In this document: piece after piece, positions 32,000-44,129 of the stretch
Position numbering within the stretch: the stretch's first letter is position 1
Layout of the letters: each line of letters opens with the position of its first letter
Source: Volutella citrinella
Taxonomy: Eukaryota > Ascomycota > Sordariomycetes > Hypocreales > Nectriaceae
Direction: 5' to 3'
DNA: 64,000 nucleotides
NCBI GenBank assembly: GCA_034401135.1
Contig: JAWZSP010000001.1
Location: 1,364,001-1,428,000 of the forward strand
The notes under the pieces: generated by a model
What the model was told of the DNA's origin: nothing
Databases searched by the model: none
What the model saw: only the letters and a program-made list of their open reading frames with translations
Made by a program: the position numbers and the translations under genes

Positions 32000-33689
32000 T
32001 TAAGCCGCGTCCACCTTCTTCTCGGGCACCACGGCCGGGGGAGCCTCACCGCCCAAGACGCCCGCCTCCTGAGCCTTGTGGTCGCCCACAGCCGCCGGCG
32101 GTGTGGTGGCCGGCGGTGCGCTCGACTGGACATTGGTGACAATCTTGCCATCGTCGTGGCCAATGACTGGCGACGTGGGGGCCGATGTCAACGGGCTGGT
32201 CGGAGAGCTGTGGGCGGCGGCGCTGGCGGTGGCGACGCTGGAGATGATCTTAAACCACTTCTGCGCGTCGCCGGCCGTGTGCGCCTTGAAGGACAGCTCG
32301 GACGAGCCCGTGAGCTTGCTGCTCATCGTCTTGGACTTGTCCTTGCCCTTGACGGTGAACTTGTCGCCGCTGGGGGTGCCGACGACGGCGTCGGGCAGGT
32401 AGATGGACAGCTCGGGCTTGGGGTCGACGCGCGTGTTGTCCGAGTCCTTGAACTCGTGCAGGTACTTTGTGGGCGTCACCACGTAGTAGCCCGTCGAGTA
32501 GCCCCACGCCAGCTTGTTGCGCGACTTGCGCTCCAGCGAGCCCTCGATCAGCGGCTTGGTGGCCGCGTGGTCCATGTTGGGGAACTGGACGGCCTCGACG
32601 GAGCGAGGCGGGTCGTTGGGGCTGACAAGGCGGTCTGCGCATCGAGCGTTGAAGTTCTTCCACTCGAAATCCAGGGGCACGCATTGGACGGTGCCCAGGA
32701 TGTCGTTGTGCAGGGCGCGCATCTTCTCGCCCTGCCCTCCGGCGAGGAGCGCGAACGCCTCCATGGCCTGCTGGATCACCTGGGTGACGTGGGTCTCAAA
32801 GGTCTCGAAGTTGCTCTGGACCGCAATGAGATCGTTGCGGTGGTTGTTCTCGGCAATGACCTGGTTGCTGAGCCGGTGCAGCACGCCGCGACGCACGACA
32901 TATGGGTCCTCCGCGCCAGGAATGTGGCCACCGGCGCTGTCAAAGGCAGCGGCCTGCTGGCCCAGGAGCTCGATGTGCTTCTGTGTCGTGTTTCGCGCCT
33001 TCTCAACGTCCTTGGCGCCCTTGACGGCGCCGGAAGACAGCTCCTTGGCCTTGTGCTTGATCTCCTTGTGTAGGCGGTCGAGGATGGGCAGGACTGATCC
33101 CTTGATGCTCTTCTCGGTCTCCAGGTTGGTGTTGATCATGGCCTGCGTGTTGGACCGAAGGTTCTCAAAGAAGCCGGCCATGCCGCCGAGGCTCTGGTCG
33201 AAATGGTGCCCCTCCCTAAGGGGGTTGGAAATGGTCTACCGTCGACATTGGGTCAGAATGGGAGCGTGCGACCTTGCGGCAACAGCGGCCGGGTGGAGAG
33301 GTGCGAGCATACCTTGAGAGCCTTCTCATATTCCTTGGCGTGGCGGCCGTGGATCTTCTCCATGGCGCCCATCCAATCCTCGAGATATGCCACGGCATGC
33401 TTGTACGCCTGAAGTCGCTCCGCAAGGAGACCGGCGGTCTGCGCGCACACGTGTTAGCAAATGTCTACGGCAAGCAGCAGCAGGGTTAGACGTCGCGGTG
33501 CTTTTTCCCAGGCTCGAGCCGGTGCATCGCGGTCGCCCATTCACTACCGGCTTGACATACTGTGGAGGGGTCGGCCTCGGGGATGGCCTCGTCGGTCGAG
33601 CCACTCAGGCCAGTGGTGGCCCTGGACGCCAGACTGAAGCCCGTCGTGGTGCGCGAGGGCGGGCTGGTGGGGGAGGTTGCGGAAGACAT
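32000..33689 (-). CDS. slm1: SLM1/SLM2-like PH-domain protein, TORC2/PI(4,5)P2 effector
   Basis: Eisosome/TORC2-linked adaptor binding PI(4,5)P2 at the plasma membrane. Exons 33689-33561, 33438-33313 and 33235-32000 (introns 122 and 77 nt) give 496 aa. Residues about 44-300 form the helical F-BAR-like region (TAGLLAERLQAYKHAVAYLEDWMGAMEKIHGRHAKEYEKALK, TISNPLREG, DVEKARNTTQKHIELL); in-frame splicing through this helix supports the exons. The PH domain is at about 314-420 (LIEGSLERKSR, WGYSTGYYVVTPTKYLHEF, SSELSFKAHTAGDAQKWFKII). The C-terminal 75 residues are Ala/Pro/Ser-rich. I see no clear calcineurin-docking PxIxIT motif as in yeast Slm1. A long antisense frame (31901-33073) is a shadow of this GC-rich gene. 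Confidence 0.92.
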
Positions 33690-35623
33690 GGTGCTGTAAC
33701 TTCGCTAAGGAGGGAGAGGTCGTGATTCCGGGCGTAGAGCAAGCAGGATGGCTGTCGGGAGGTTCAGGTCGAGTCCCCTTTCGCTTCGCATGGGTTGGTG
33801 GTGGACAACAGGCAAGCGAGGAGGTGGCAGATTGGGCTGCCAAAGAGGGGGAGAGCTCGTTAGGCGGTGGGGGCGTTCGGTGACGGCGGTGGTGCAAGCG
33901 ACCGACAGATGCAGCAGCAAGTCCAGACCGAGAGAGGCGACACGCCAATTATAGTTCTTCTCCCCATGCGTTGAATTGAGGCGCTTTGTACGAAGTGGTG
34001 ACGGCTGGCGTCTATTAGTCGCGACAACCAATCCTGCCTTGTGACTGACATGCCCGTGATTTTTCGGCCATCATGGCTGCCAAGGTGGGAGACGGGATGA
34101 CGTTGTTGGATAATTAGGTCGGTCCTTAGGCGGTGGTCCTGGCGTATAGCAGGCCGTGAATCGTTGGGATGTGGCTGGCACCAGTGGCTTTCGGATGGCA
34201 AGCCACCGTCACCATGATGCTTGAGCCTTGATATCAGGCGATGACTGCAGACTGGCAAACTTCGTTCTTTGGGGTGGCAATTATCTCTGTTGGTGCTGGA
34301 AGAGGGCCCGTCTCATGCAACGGTCGCATTGCACGAGAAGATCCCCAGGGGACGTAGTTGATTGTGTCTGAAGCTTCAAAGCCTAACGCCAATCTCGGAC
34401 CGGATTTGTATCGGGGCACAAGCGAGCCGGATGTTTTCTTCCCCTCCGCCCTCCGCACGACTCTATGGGGAAGCCCCCGGTTGCTGCCCTTCTCCTTCTC
34501 ACACCCTCGTCTCGGTGGCAGCTCCTGGGCATGACAGGGTCGTGATGGTGATGCGCGCAGACCCTCAGACCCTGAGTCATGACGTCAATGGTCCCTTGCC
34601 CCATGCGCTAAACGCCTAAGGGTCGCTCCAGTAAATCGTTCTCCTCAATGGACTGTCACTGCGGTGATGGTACCACGACAAGTAGAGGAACCATGGGCCG
34701 GTGCTCGCGCCTCGTGAGGCCGCCCGGCCTGATGAGCCTGCCGTGTAACCTCTCGAGATGCCAGCTGTTGCGAACCCATCCATCCCACCCCCACACGGTT
34801 CAGGGTTGAGTGAGGAGGAGGGTTGGAGGGGGAAGGTCCAAGTGCTGTCTTGCCGACAATCCATGCTGAGGCATGACCGCACCACGCAACACACCACGCA
34901 GGCCCTCAACACACCACCCCGCGTCGGTTGCTGCCGGTACGTCAATCTCTGGCACCCGAAATAAGAAACAGCCTCCTGTGAGGTTATTCCCGGTAATGCC
35001 AACACTCCAGCCCCCCGTCAGCACGCGCCAGGGTCCTCTGTCCATCGGACTCGCCTCGGGATCGGCCGGCATGTGGACATCGACACAATCCCCCAACCCG
35101 CAGGCGATCGAGCCCGGCAACAACATTCGACAATACGCACATCACGTTCGACCAAAAAACTGACTATCAAATTCATTCATTTCTGGACAGCACCACCCTG
35201 GCACCGTCGTCAGTCCACACTGAAGCTATCATCGTACAAAAAGGCAAATTCGCTTCTGTTGGCGATCCGCCCCGGCTAAGCAACAGGGTACTCCTTCATG
35301 ACACACCCCGTCCGTCTATGGTTCCGAAAATGGTAAAAATAAAAACTAAACTCCGACTCCTTCCGATATGATTTGTTTGTCACGCTATTCCCTCCCATAA
35401 AGAAAAAAACGCCTTCCGTGTCTCGGTATTGCATGCCTGTGTGTTGTTGTATGTCCGTAAATATGTGTGGTGTGTGGCGTATGAGGTATGATTGTGTGTG
35501 TCTGTTCAGATATGTTCCGACAGTGTCGCCTTGTTTGTGCATGGATTTCCACTCTGGTAGTTTCTCGTTTGGATATTCAAGAGGTGCGCTTCAAAGAAAA
35601 AAAAAGAAAATGTCAACCATCAT
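33690..35623. other. Intergenic: slm1 promoter and creD 3' flank
   Basis: 1.9 kb. GC-rich near 33700-33900, AT-rich and TG-rich (TGTGTG words) at 35280-35620. Overlapping frames at 33705-34258 minus and 34616-35126 minus lack motifs. Confidence 0.45.
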
Positions 35624-37675
35624 TCAATACACTTGGCCCCTTCCTTGTACGAGGTGAAGCCGCCGGTGGCCCGCAGGATCATCCATGTAGGACCGACCGG
35701 TGGCAAGGAAACTGGTCGGGCGGGAGATGTGACGAACCCGATCTTCTGCCGCATGCTCTTCAGAGATGGTACCTAGCGGGTCGTGTGCACCGTCTGCAGC
35801 CGGGGGCGTCCTGGGAGCGCTCAGCGCCGTCAGGTAGTCGGGTAGATTGTCCGAGGAAGTTGTCCGCGCTGGAGTCCGCACCGCCGTCTGGTAGCTGGGG
35901 ACCTTGTTCAGCTCAGTAAACTCGCTCTGGTCCACGTCGATGTGCTCGGCCGAGTTCCGTGATGAGTGGTCCTCGGCGCTGTTGCTCCTAGTCAATGCGC
36001 CCGAAGCGGGTTCCGACCGAGCAATTGCGCCGTGGGGCGCTGAGGTAGGGGACCCAATGCCGGATATCGAGTGAATGGAATTGAAAGACGTGTTGCGCTG
36101 CGAGGGGTCCAGGGAGACATCGGCGAGTCGAGAAGACAGCGCAGCCGGTGCGACTGGCCTGCTGTGGCTCAATCCGGCCAGATTTTCCGAGGACCCTGAT
36201 CGCGACTGCGCGTAGAATGGACTGCTCAGACCTGAGTGAATGCCGGGAGTTTGCATTCCCGCAGGCGTCATGAAGCCGCTCATGTCCACGTCGTCGTACA
36301 GCTGGTCGAGGATGTGCTCTCCGTATCCTGGAGGAGCGACGGTGCCAACGTCGGCTGCGGCGGGAGCGTTGGGCGACTGGTCCACGAGGTTTCCCTGCTC
36401 ATCAAGGGGCATGTTGGGGGAGATGAAGATGGAAACAGGGAGTGTAGCGCGCAACTGCAATTTTCAGTCAGTAAAATTAACCACTGGGGGCCAGCAACAA
36501 ACGGGTCCTCGTTCATCTTGGGAGATCTCACCTCGGAAATGTGCCCGTCAGGGTTGCAGAGGGCAACAGTCAGCTTGATCTTGTGCCTAACCTTGATTCC
36601 ATGATGGTTAAGGTCTTGGATGCACAGTCGCAGCTTCTTGGGCAGATTCAGCTTCTTGGTCATGACCCAGCCATCCTGGCCCGAGTCTTCAATCATGTCT
36701 TGCCAGTGCTCCTCCCTGGTCATCTCGAACCTCCATACAGACACCTCGCGCTCCGTGCGATGCTCTCGGATGCTCGCTCCTGTAGGGCCCTGGATGCAGC
36801 ACTCGCGCACCTCCATAAGCCTTGCGGTGACATCGCCAAGTTCCAGCCCCTTCAGCAGGGGAGTGAAGCGCATCTCCATGTCCACAGCACCGCCGAAGAC
36901 GACTGCCTTCTGGGGGAGAACAATGGAATAGTCGACCTTGTTGGGCCAGATATTTTCAACGCTCATAGCGTGTAAGAGTTCGAGGGCGCCAGGTTCGAGT
37001 GTTCGGATGACGCGAAGGTGCTTGTAAGCGTGCAGGTCGTAAGCCAGCTTACCACGCCCAACAGTAGCCTTCAGTCGATATGTGATGGAGGCTTCGGGGA
37101 TGCCCTCGACGCTCTCGGCGGTGTCGCTGGGGAGCATGAATTCGAAAGGCCATTCGTAATTACCGGCGGGCAGTGTCATGCTCTTTCCATGGGTGCCAAC
37201 AAAGGGCGCCCACCGGTGCTCGAGGATGGTGGTGGTCTTGTCGACCTTTTGGCTGGACACGCCTGGCGTAGTGGAGCGAGGATCGGACCAACTAGTCATG
37301 ACAATCTTCTGTCAGTATGCACGTCACCCGCTTGGAGAGCTGCGAGGGGCTGGGTAGCATCTTACTTGTGACGGAGGGTGCCCATCAACCGCAGGCGGAC
37401 ATCTTCCATTCGCAGCGAGGAGGAGAGGCAGAGGACGAGGACGCCCTTGAGGAGCTGGCCCGAAGACTCATGCTCGTTGCCTCTGAAGACAATGAAGTCA
37501 TTGTCGAGGCTGTTCCGTGTCTCAGATTAGCGACAACGAAGCAAAGGTAAGGCAGCTTGACTGGTTTCCGGGACAAGTGAATCAATCGTCGCTGTGAAAC
37601 ATATTGAACATACCGGATGTCGAAGAGACTGTAGGAGCTTCGACCAGTTACGGACGAAAACGGTTTGAAAGGCAT
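35624..37675 (-). CDS. creD: CreD/Rod1-like alpha-arrestin, ubiquitin-ligase adaptor
   Basis: Arrestin-related adaptor that recruits a HECT (Rsp5/HulA) ubiquitin ligase to nutrient transporters and acts in carbon catabolite repression. Exons 37675-37614, 37509-37366, 37291-36532 and 36454-35624 (introns 104, 74, 77 nt) give 598 aa, close to Aspergillus CreD. Arrestin N: SLFDIR/LDNDFIVFRGNEHESSG, LVLCLSSSLRMEDVRLRLMGTLRHN. The third exon must begin at the TAG acceptor ending at 37292; the nearer ACAG site shifts the frame to a stop. Arrestin C: VDYSIVLPQKAVVFGG, LRLCIQDLNHHGIKVRHKIKLTVALCNPDGHISE. PY-type motifs: PPGY (363-366), VPSY (507-510), LPDY (526-529). The tail is Ser-rich. Two GTGGGG matches to the CreA consensus SYGGRG lie upstream (37841, 37863); such short sites occur often by chance. 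Confidence 0.93.
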
Positions 37676-40600
37676 GGTGAAGCTTGGTGCGACGGTATAC
37701 CGTCGAGCGTCCGTGGGGGAATACTGACCAAGAAAGGGATTAGAGGAAGTGCCAGGTGAGGGCACCGGGACGGTTTTATTCGGAGATGGCGTGGGACGTA
37801 GACTGACTGCCCTGAGCGGCGGGCGTGCCACGGCGGGATGGTGGGGACGCCTCGCGCAGGTGGTGGGGCAGGTGAGATCAGGACGCACAGGGCCAGGGTC
37901 TGGCAACCGCAGCTCGCCGGCAGGTAGGAGGCGAGAGATCAAGCCGCACTGCGCTACGGGCGTGGATGGTGGGACCCGCCTGGCTGGCCGGACATAAATA
38001 CACGCGACTGATAAGCACGAAGGCGCCTTTTTCAATTGACTACTGGCTGGCCTTATCGCAGGGCAGCTGCCATGAGGGCTTGGGAGGTAGGAGGGGCAGA
38101 TTGTGAAAGTGCCCGAGATGGAGACTTGGTGGCGGCAAGAATAATAAGTACTCCTAGCGGTAGCAGTAATGACGAAGATGAAAACAGGGACATCGACGAG
38201 TCGTGACCACCAAGACGCAGGAGACGCACCACCGAAAGGGCGAGTGAAGGCGACACCTCTCAGTGGGAGGTGGCCGCATCCGTCCAGGTCAGTCAGTCAT
38301 CAGTTCAGTGCATGCTACATGCGTCCGCGCCCACGCCCTCCCACGTTTGGGCTCACGCCCACCCCCCCCAAATCCGAATGGAACCCATGACATCCGCCAA
38401 CCAAGCAGTTCATCAAAGTCATTTTTTATTCATGGGCGCTGGTCATAGGCACTAGGCGGCCGCTGCTGTGCCGCGTCTTCGTTCAAGAGTACAACTTGCC
38501 GTCATCGCCCGTTTCGCAAACGACTGCGATCTACGGCGCCGACTCCCGCAGGACCCGATGAGGCGCAATTGCATGACTGGTACGCGGCAACTTTGACTCA
38601 ACGACCGAGGGAAAAAGTTTACCACCTTTGGGTACGAAGGAAGCCGGTACCTGATGGCTTTGGCCGAGCGAATGCATCACTGGTTTTGCGCACGCTGCCG
38701 AGGAGGGGCGGTGCACCCAAGGCATGGACCGCGGAAAAGCAGGCCGACTAGCGGCGCGCTTGTTCGCCTGATACTGGGCCAGCGTGTGCCACTGGCCCCC
38801 TCGGTGCATCTGTAAGCGGTTTGCGGTAGAAGGTCGTCTCGAGTCACTGGTGGCAGTGACGAGTCCGATGGGCGGACGAGGGTGGTGGGGCGGCGACGCC
38901 GGGCTGCCTGAGAATGGCTGGCAGGGCGGGCATGAGTCGTGCTATCGAAGCCCCGTGGAAGCTTTTTGCTTGGCACACAAGGCACAACCCCGGCAGCCCT
39001 GGCAGCGCTGCACTGGACCACTGGTAGCACCGGCATGCCATCGCAGCCATCCTGGCAAGTGGGAGCGCCGGTATCACTGAGCCTAAAGAAACGCCCCGAA
39101 GACGGCCTTGACCAGAGGGCGTGGCGCATGGTGAGGGGGGAGGGACACGGAGCAAATTGGGGGCTTCACTTTCTACAATTGTCCATAGCACCTGCCGCTG
39201 GAGGCTGAGTCGTCCTCTTGGGGCAGGTGCAGTTTCCTTGGCTCGGGGCGCCGAGCGCTGGGCCCCTGATAGACCATCGTGTTGCTTCAATAAACCCGGG
39301 GTTGTGCGATGGGGCAGTTCGGTTCTCGACTATCTCGACTATCTCGACGGTGCGTGTTGTCGGTCAGCCGCTGCTGAAAGGCAGCGACTTGTCCTACGCC
39401 GGTCCGGTCGGTATCCAAAGTCCTGCGCAATCGCGGAAACCTGTGACCGTCAGGCACATTTTGGCGATCAATTGGATATCTCAACCTCACACACGCACAT
39501 TGCCCTGGAGTATATCCGTACTGCACGCTGGAACCCCCACGCACCACAGCTCACACCCTCTCTCTGATGCTGTCAGCCACCCCCGCCGTCCACATAAGCC
39601 CGCCCGATGGATGAATGTTGCATTGCAACGGATGATGCAATGCTGTCGCGCAAGAACCCGATCTGCTCGGGAATACGAAGCCGGGCTCTGCTATTACCAT
39701 AAAATTTGGTGGCGGCATCCATTTTGCTCTCTCGATCGGCAAGGCGAAATCACCTCTCTCGCCCGTTCACAAGTTTCGGCTAGGTGTATTGGTTACTGAT
39801 GTCGTTTTGCAAATCGGACCATGCCAAATCTCATCTGGTGAACCCGTTAGTAGTGGAAACCGACAACCTTGTCTGCATCCATCTTGCCCACTCAGATGCA
39901 GCGGGCGGAAATGGTATCCGATACCATCACAATAGCTTCTCTGGCGCAGTCTGCGGCTCCGGTTTTTATCCTAGGTCCGGGCATGGGGTTGGTTGGGCTT
40001 GATTGCGCTGCCTTACCAAACGGTTTGCACACCCGATGAGAAAGATTTCCGTGGCTGGCTGGGCAGTCTAGCCCGCGATTTCGCTAGATTGTCAAACGGG
40101 AATTCCTCTTCTGGGAGGATGAAGCGATCCGTGAGGGCGGCACGTTGTATGCATCCCTAGACAGGCACAGCTGGCTTGGCATTTGATGTCATCTCATGGG
40201 CTAGTAGTACTAATGTATGTGGCGGCCATCAATGCGGCGACGGTTGGCACCGAAGAAGGCGCACGCACTGCTCAAGGCAATCGTGCAGTATGCCGACAGA
40301 GCAGTCAAGCATTCAGTTACGGACTTGGTCCAGCGCCACCGGCGGAACACGAGTTCAGTGGATGCTTGACACGATGTGCCTCATTGCAGCAAACGGTGTG
40401 GCAAGACCCTGCATTGGCTGGAAGGCGGTCGTCAATGCGAGCAGTGGCTTTAGCCGGCCAAATAGGAGGGGCTAGAACCGTCGGAACTGATTACTGCCAC
40501 GACTTCACCCTGCCGTATCTGTACCGTGGTGAATAAGGTACCATGAAGGGATGAAGGGCCCAAGGTCCGTTTCTTGTGGAGCACACTAGCCGTCAACCCC

Positions 40601-42741
40601 CTGGCCGTGGGCCCAGCCGGATCGAACGTGCGCGCGCAATGGCCAAGGTCTGAAGGGTGACCACCGCCGTGTTTCGATTCTTCGAGACGGGGCTTCGCCG
40701 AAGATTCGGACCTTCTCCCGCAGAAGAATCGGCCAGACGCCCGGCCTCTTAGACGGCAATCTGGGCTGCACTAGCAAGATTCCATCAAACTGTATGGCAT
40801 TCCAGATCCGAGAGCCGCATCGGATCCTGTTTTTCGTTATATACAAAATTAGTAGCCTCCTTGGCCTCCCGTGGCTTCGAGGCGACATAGGCCAGGGACT
40901 TCAACCGCCGCAACTGACACCCGGTTAATTCCCGTCCCGCTACAGATATACGCAATGACCCGGTGGATTCCGCCACAAAACTCTGACAGCGCCAACAAGA
41001 GGTAGGAGGCTGAAGGAGCCCCGTCGGGACGGGCGCGCTACACAAGATGAATCAGGTACCGGTTTTCGTACTCATGCAAAAAGCCGTTGCGAGCTTGAGC
41101 CTCGTCGCATGCGCTGTAACCCTTCACAAAGCTGGAGGCGCAAATTGCCTGACAAGCTCGGAGCTTTGACGGCATCCTCGGCATGTCGAGGACCAAGCCC
41201 ATTTCCCCTCTTGGCTTCCTGAGCATCATGCTCAGCTGTTCGGGGAAAACCCGCCAAAGTCGCCAGGGCGGTCTCAGGCATTTCTTTCAGCGACAGCCGT
41301 CGCGATTGCGTGCTAGGTAAGGTATCCAGTCGTATCAAGGTCAGCCCGCCAAGATTATGGGCGGCGTGTCTCGGTGAGTGGAATGGACGGGTCCACCAAC
41401 CGCCATACGCCCGCTAGACCTCAGCCCTGCCACTCGCAATCGAAGAGTTGGATAATATCAGCAAATGGTTTCCAAGAGAATCTTATCAGCGGCGGAGACG
41501 GCGCCTACGCTTGCAAGTTGCGGGTCCCTGGGCCGAGACTCGTGGGTCTCGTAGGTGCGATCCATCGAGTCTTGGTGCCCGCAAAGTGGATTCAGAGGCG
41601 AGACATTGATGATTGTCCCCTGACTACCTGGTATTGTACGTATCTCGATGTACAGACAGCAAGCAATCGCACCCCCTGGGTCGACGCTCTATGAAATCAA
41701 ACATGTCGCATCAGAACAAATGGCAGGGTTTCCACAGAGACGGGTCGCTCGCAGGATTATCGCTCCACGCCGACAGATATCCGTAGCAGTCGATGATCTG
41801 AGCTCCCCCCACAGACAAGTGGTCCGGAAAGCTTGGCTCTGGCATTCCGGCGGTGACCGAAGCTGCGTGCGGCGTGCTCGCCCGATGATCCTTGGCCATC
41901 TGAGGCTCCCGAGACTTTCTGTCGGAGGCATCAGGCGAGCCACAACACCAGCAGCACCACGCCCCTATGCGGCGACGCGGCCCTGTCGCGTCGCATCCAT
42001 TGCCATGGGCTCACATGATGGCGCGCACAGCCGGGCCAGTCGTCGGCAGCGTCCGCTTTATTGCGATCCCCAGCCCACTACGCGAGGCAGCAGATCGAGT
42101 GTGCTGCTGGCGGCCATCTGACCAGCCGTGCAGCTTTCCTGACAGCCTAACCCTGATTTCTCCCCTGTAAACGTACCGCATGTCAGTCTTTGACCCTGTC
42201 GGGAGCACCTATTAAGCCTTGCGGGTGCTCCAGGAACTCCCCCCTGGTCAGACGAATGCATGCAACCGGGCCATGCGCACCACCGGCCCGTCAAGACGGC
42301 AGATAAATGCTCGATACGCCCGGCCGCGCCTCATCAGAGGATTGTTCTCTGGTGCATGTCACGTGCGTCGCATTTCACAGGGGACTGCATTCATGATCTC
42401 GCAAGTCATACAACCGGCGATCTAAGCCGAAGCTAGGTGGCCTAGGCCAGTGTCGAGAATTCATGTCGTGGGACTCGTCAAGTTGGTCGTCGATTAGCTT
42501 TGTACTATGGTATGTAGTAGGAAAGCCCCAGCGATTGAATCGACCTATTTTTAGGTCAGACAGGTTCTTGGTTGTTGGTTGCAGAATCGGTGCCTAATGG
42601 TTGAGACAAGTCTCATGGCACTGTCCTGGGAATCAACTCCATAACGGGAAATTTTCCATCTACAGATATGCATAGCCTGCGATCTGAACGAGAAGCGCAG
42701 TGACTGAAACGTTCCACGTCGCCTCAAACTTGTCAGCCGCA
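37676..42741. other. 5-kb region without a recognisable gene
   Basis: Contains the creD promoter (left). Frames such as 39218-39799 plus, 41648-42121 plus and 38677-39129 minus have no motif, no conserved composition and overlap each other. A triplicated TATCTCGAC nonamer lies at about 39324-39349. Nothing else identifiable. Confidence 0.45.
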
Positions 42742-43368
42742 ATGGGAAACTGCTGCAGTGAGCCTCAAACGAGCAAGACCAGCCCTCTTCGCCAACTACA
42801 AGCGTACGAGCCCGTGCGCTACTCACCCGACGCTGGCCATATTCGGTCTGCGGAGCGCATTGTCAGCCATGTCCATTTCATCGCCCACATAGTCCTACAG
42901 AACGGCGGAAATCACTGGATTCTCAATCTACAAACCGGCCCCGAGGAGGCTGTGCGAATCAACATGAGCCCTAGCGAAGTGCGTGGCGCCAGAGTTCCCG
43001 GACACGGCTATCGAGGCCAAATGGACGTCGTGGATCAAGACCACGCCGTGACCAGTGACCGGGAGGCCGTAATCAGCGTTCGCGCCTTGGGGAGGTTCAC
43101 TGTCGCCCATTTCATTGACGCCATCGTCGAGGCCGGCAATCACATGTATGACTTTACAACGGAAGGCAGGGGTTGCACAGGGTGGATGCTCGACCAGTTC
43201 CACCTCTTCCGGCAGCTGCAGCTCATTGATCCTAGGTTTGACATGATGGAGACGGTACTGGGTCTGGAGTGGATCAACGGGCGCCCAACAGACTCGCGGG
43301 AGATAACCCGTGGGTTCTATATGAGGGACACGAGAGGCCAGGGATGGGCCACGGAGAGTCACATATAG
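42742..43368 (+). CDS. DUF7770-like fungal protein with N-myristoylation/palmitoylation signal
   Basis: 208 aa, single exon. The start at 42742 gives MGNCCSEPQTSK, a strong N-myristoylation (Gly2, Ser6) plus dual-palmitoylation (Cys4, Cys5) signal; an in-frame ATG at 42700 would mask it and I consider it less likely. The body (VSHVHFIAHIVLQNGGNHWILNL, VRINMSPSEV, GRFTVAHFIDAIVEAGNHMY, GCTGWMLDQFHLF) resembles small uncharacterised fungal proteins that I recall being grouped as DUF7770; no catalytic motif is known to me. The acylation signal suggests a membrane-attached protein. Family assignment is from memory and moderate. Confidence 0.65.
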   Translation: MGNCCSEPQTSKTSPLRQLQAYEPVRYSPDAGHIRSAERIVSHVHFIAHIVLQNGGNHWILNLQTGPEEAVRINMSPSEVRGARVPGHGYRGQMDVVDQDHAVTSDREAVISVRALGRFTVAHFIDAIVEAGNHMYDFTTEGRGCTGWMLDQFHLFRQLQLIDPRFDMMETVLGLEWINGRPTDSREITRGFYMRDTRGQGWATESHI

Positions 43369-44129
43369 GTGGCTTATGGAGGTGTGCCCGCAACTGGGAC
43401 GAATAGAACTCCCGCGTCACGTCTTGCTGCCGTAGAGGAATTGTCGGAGTCTGATTTGGCTGCAGCATACTATCGTTTGGTTGCGCGTCCATCACTGCTG
43501 GGCCGTGGGAAGCAGCTCCAGTGGTCAAACATGCCCAACACCACGTGTGTCTGTCTGCATCATGATTCTTGGCACCTGAACTCTCGTCCCTTTCGAGGCT
43601 TGCGGCTCAGGCACTAGCTCATGCGCCAGAAGCACATGGCCCCAGCGTCTGCCTGACAGCAAGAAGCCGTCTGCGCGTATCTATCTCGGGCCATTGGTGG
43701 GGTCCGCCGCCCTTGTCTCCCGCCGCCGTGCCGATGAATGCCCGCCGCCAAGTGGGCTGGTGGATTGGAGGCTCAACAGTCAAAGGTGAAAAAAAGGTCT
43801 GCCGGGTTTCACATTTCGACGCGCGCAGGGCGGCTGGCCAACCACTGCTTATCAGTCGAGGCCAGCCGAGACGTTGCATTACGTTTCTCTTGCCACTGGG
43901 TGGGTGTTGAGTAAGAAAAAAGAGGACAATATGTATGATTGCGAAATGCTGCGTCTCGAAATGTACAGTCGCAGGATACTCGGAGGAAAAGAGAAAATAT
44001 TCGAAACCAGTGCAATCCACTCATACTCCGCCCGGTTACGTACACGGTTGCGAAACCGTTCATTCTTGCGTCATTGCCGTCCACATCATGAAAGTCTGAC
44101 GAAGTCATGGCGGTATAGCTGCCATGTCA
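43369..44129. other. Intergenic, 3' flanks of convergent genes
   Basis: 760 bp between the DUF7770-like gene and creC. A-rich near 43912-43935 and 43985-43998. No gene seen. Confidence 0.45.

Noticed and set aside
31901..33073. 390-codon plus-strand frame
   Set aside because: Antisense shadow of the GC-rich SLM1-like coding region; no start context, splice logic or motif of its own.
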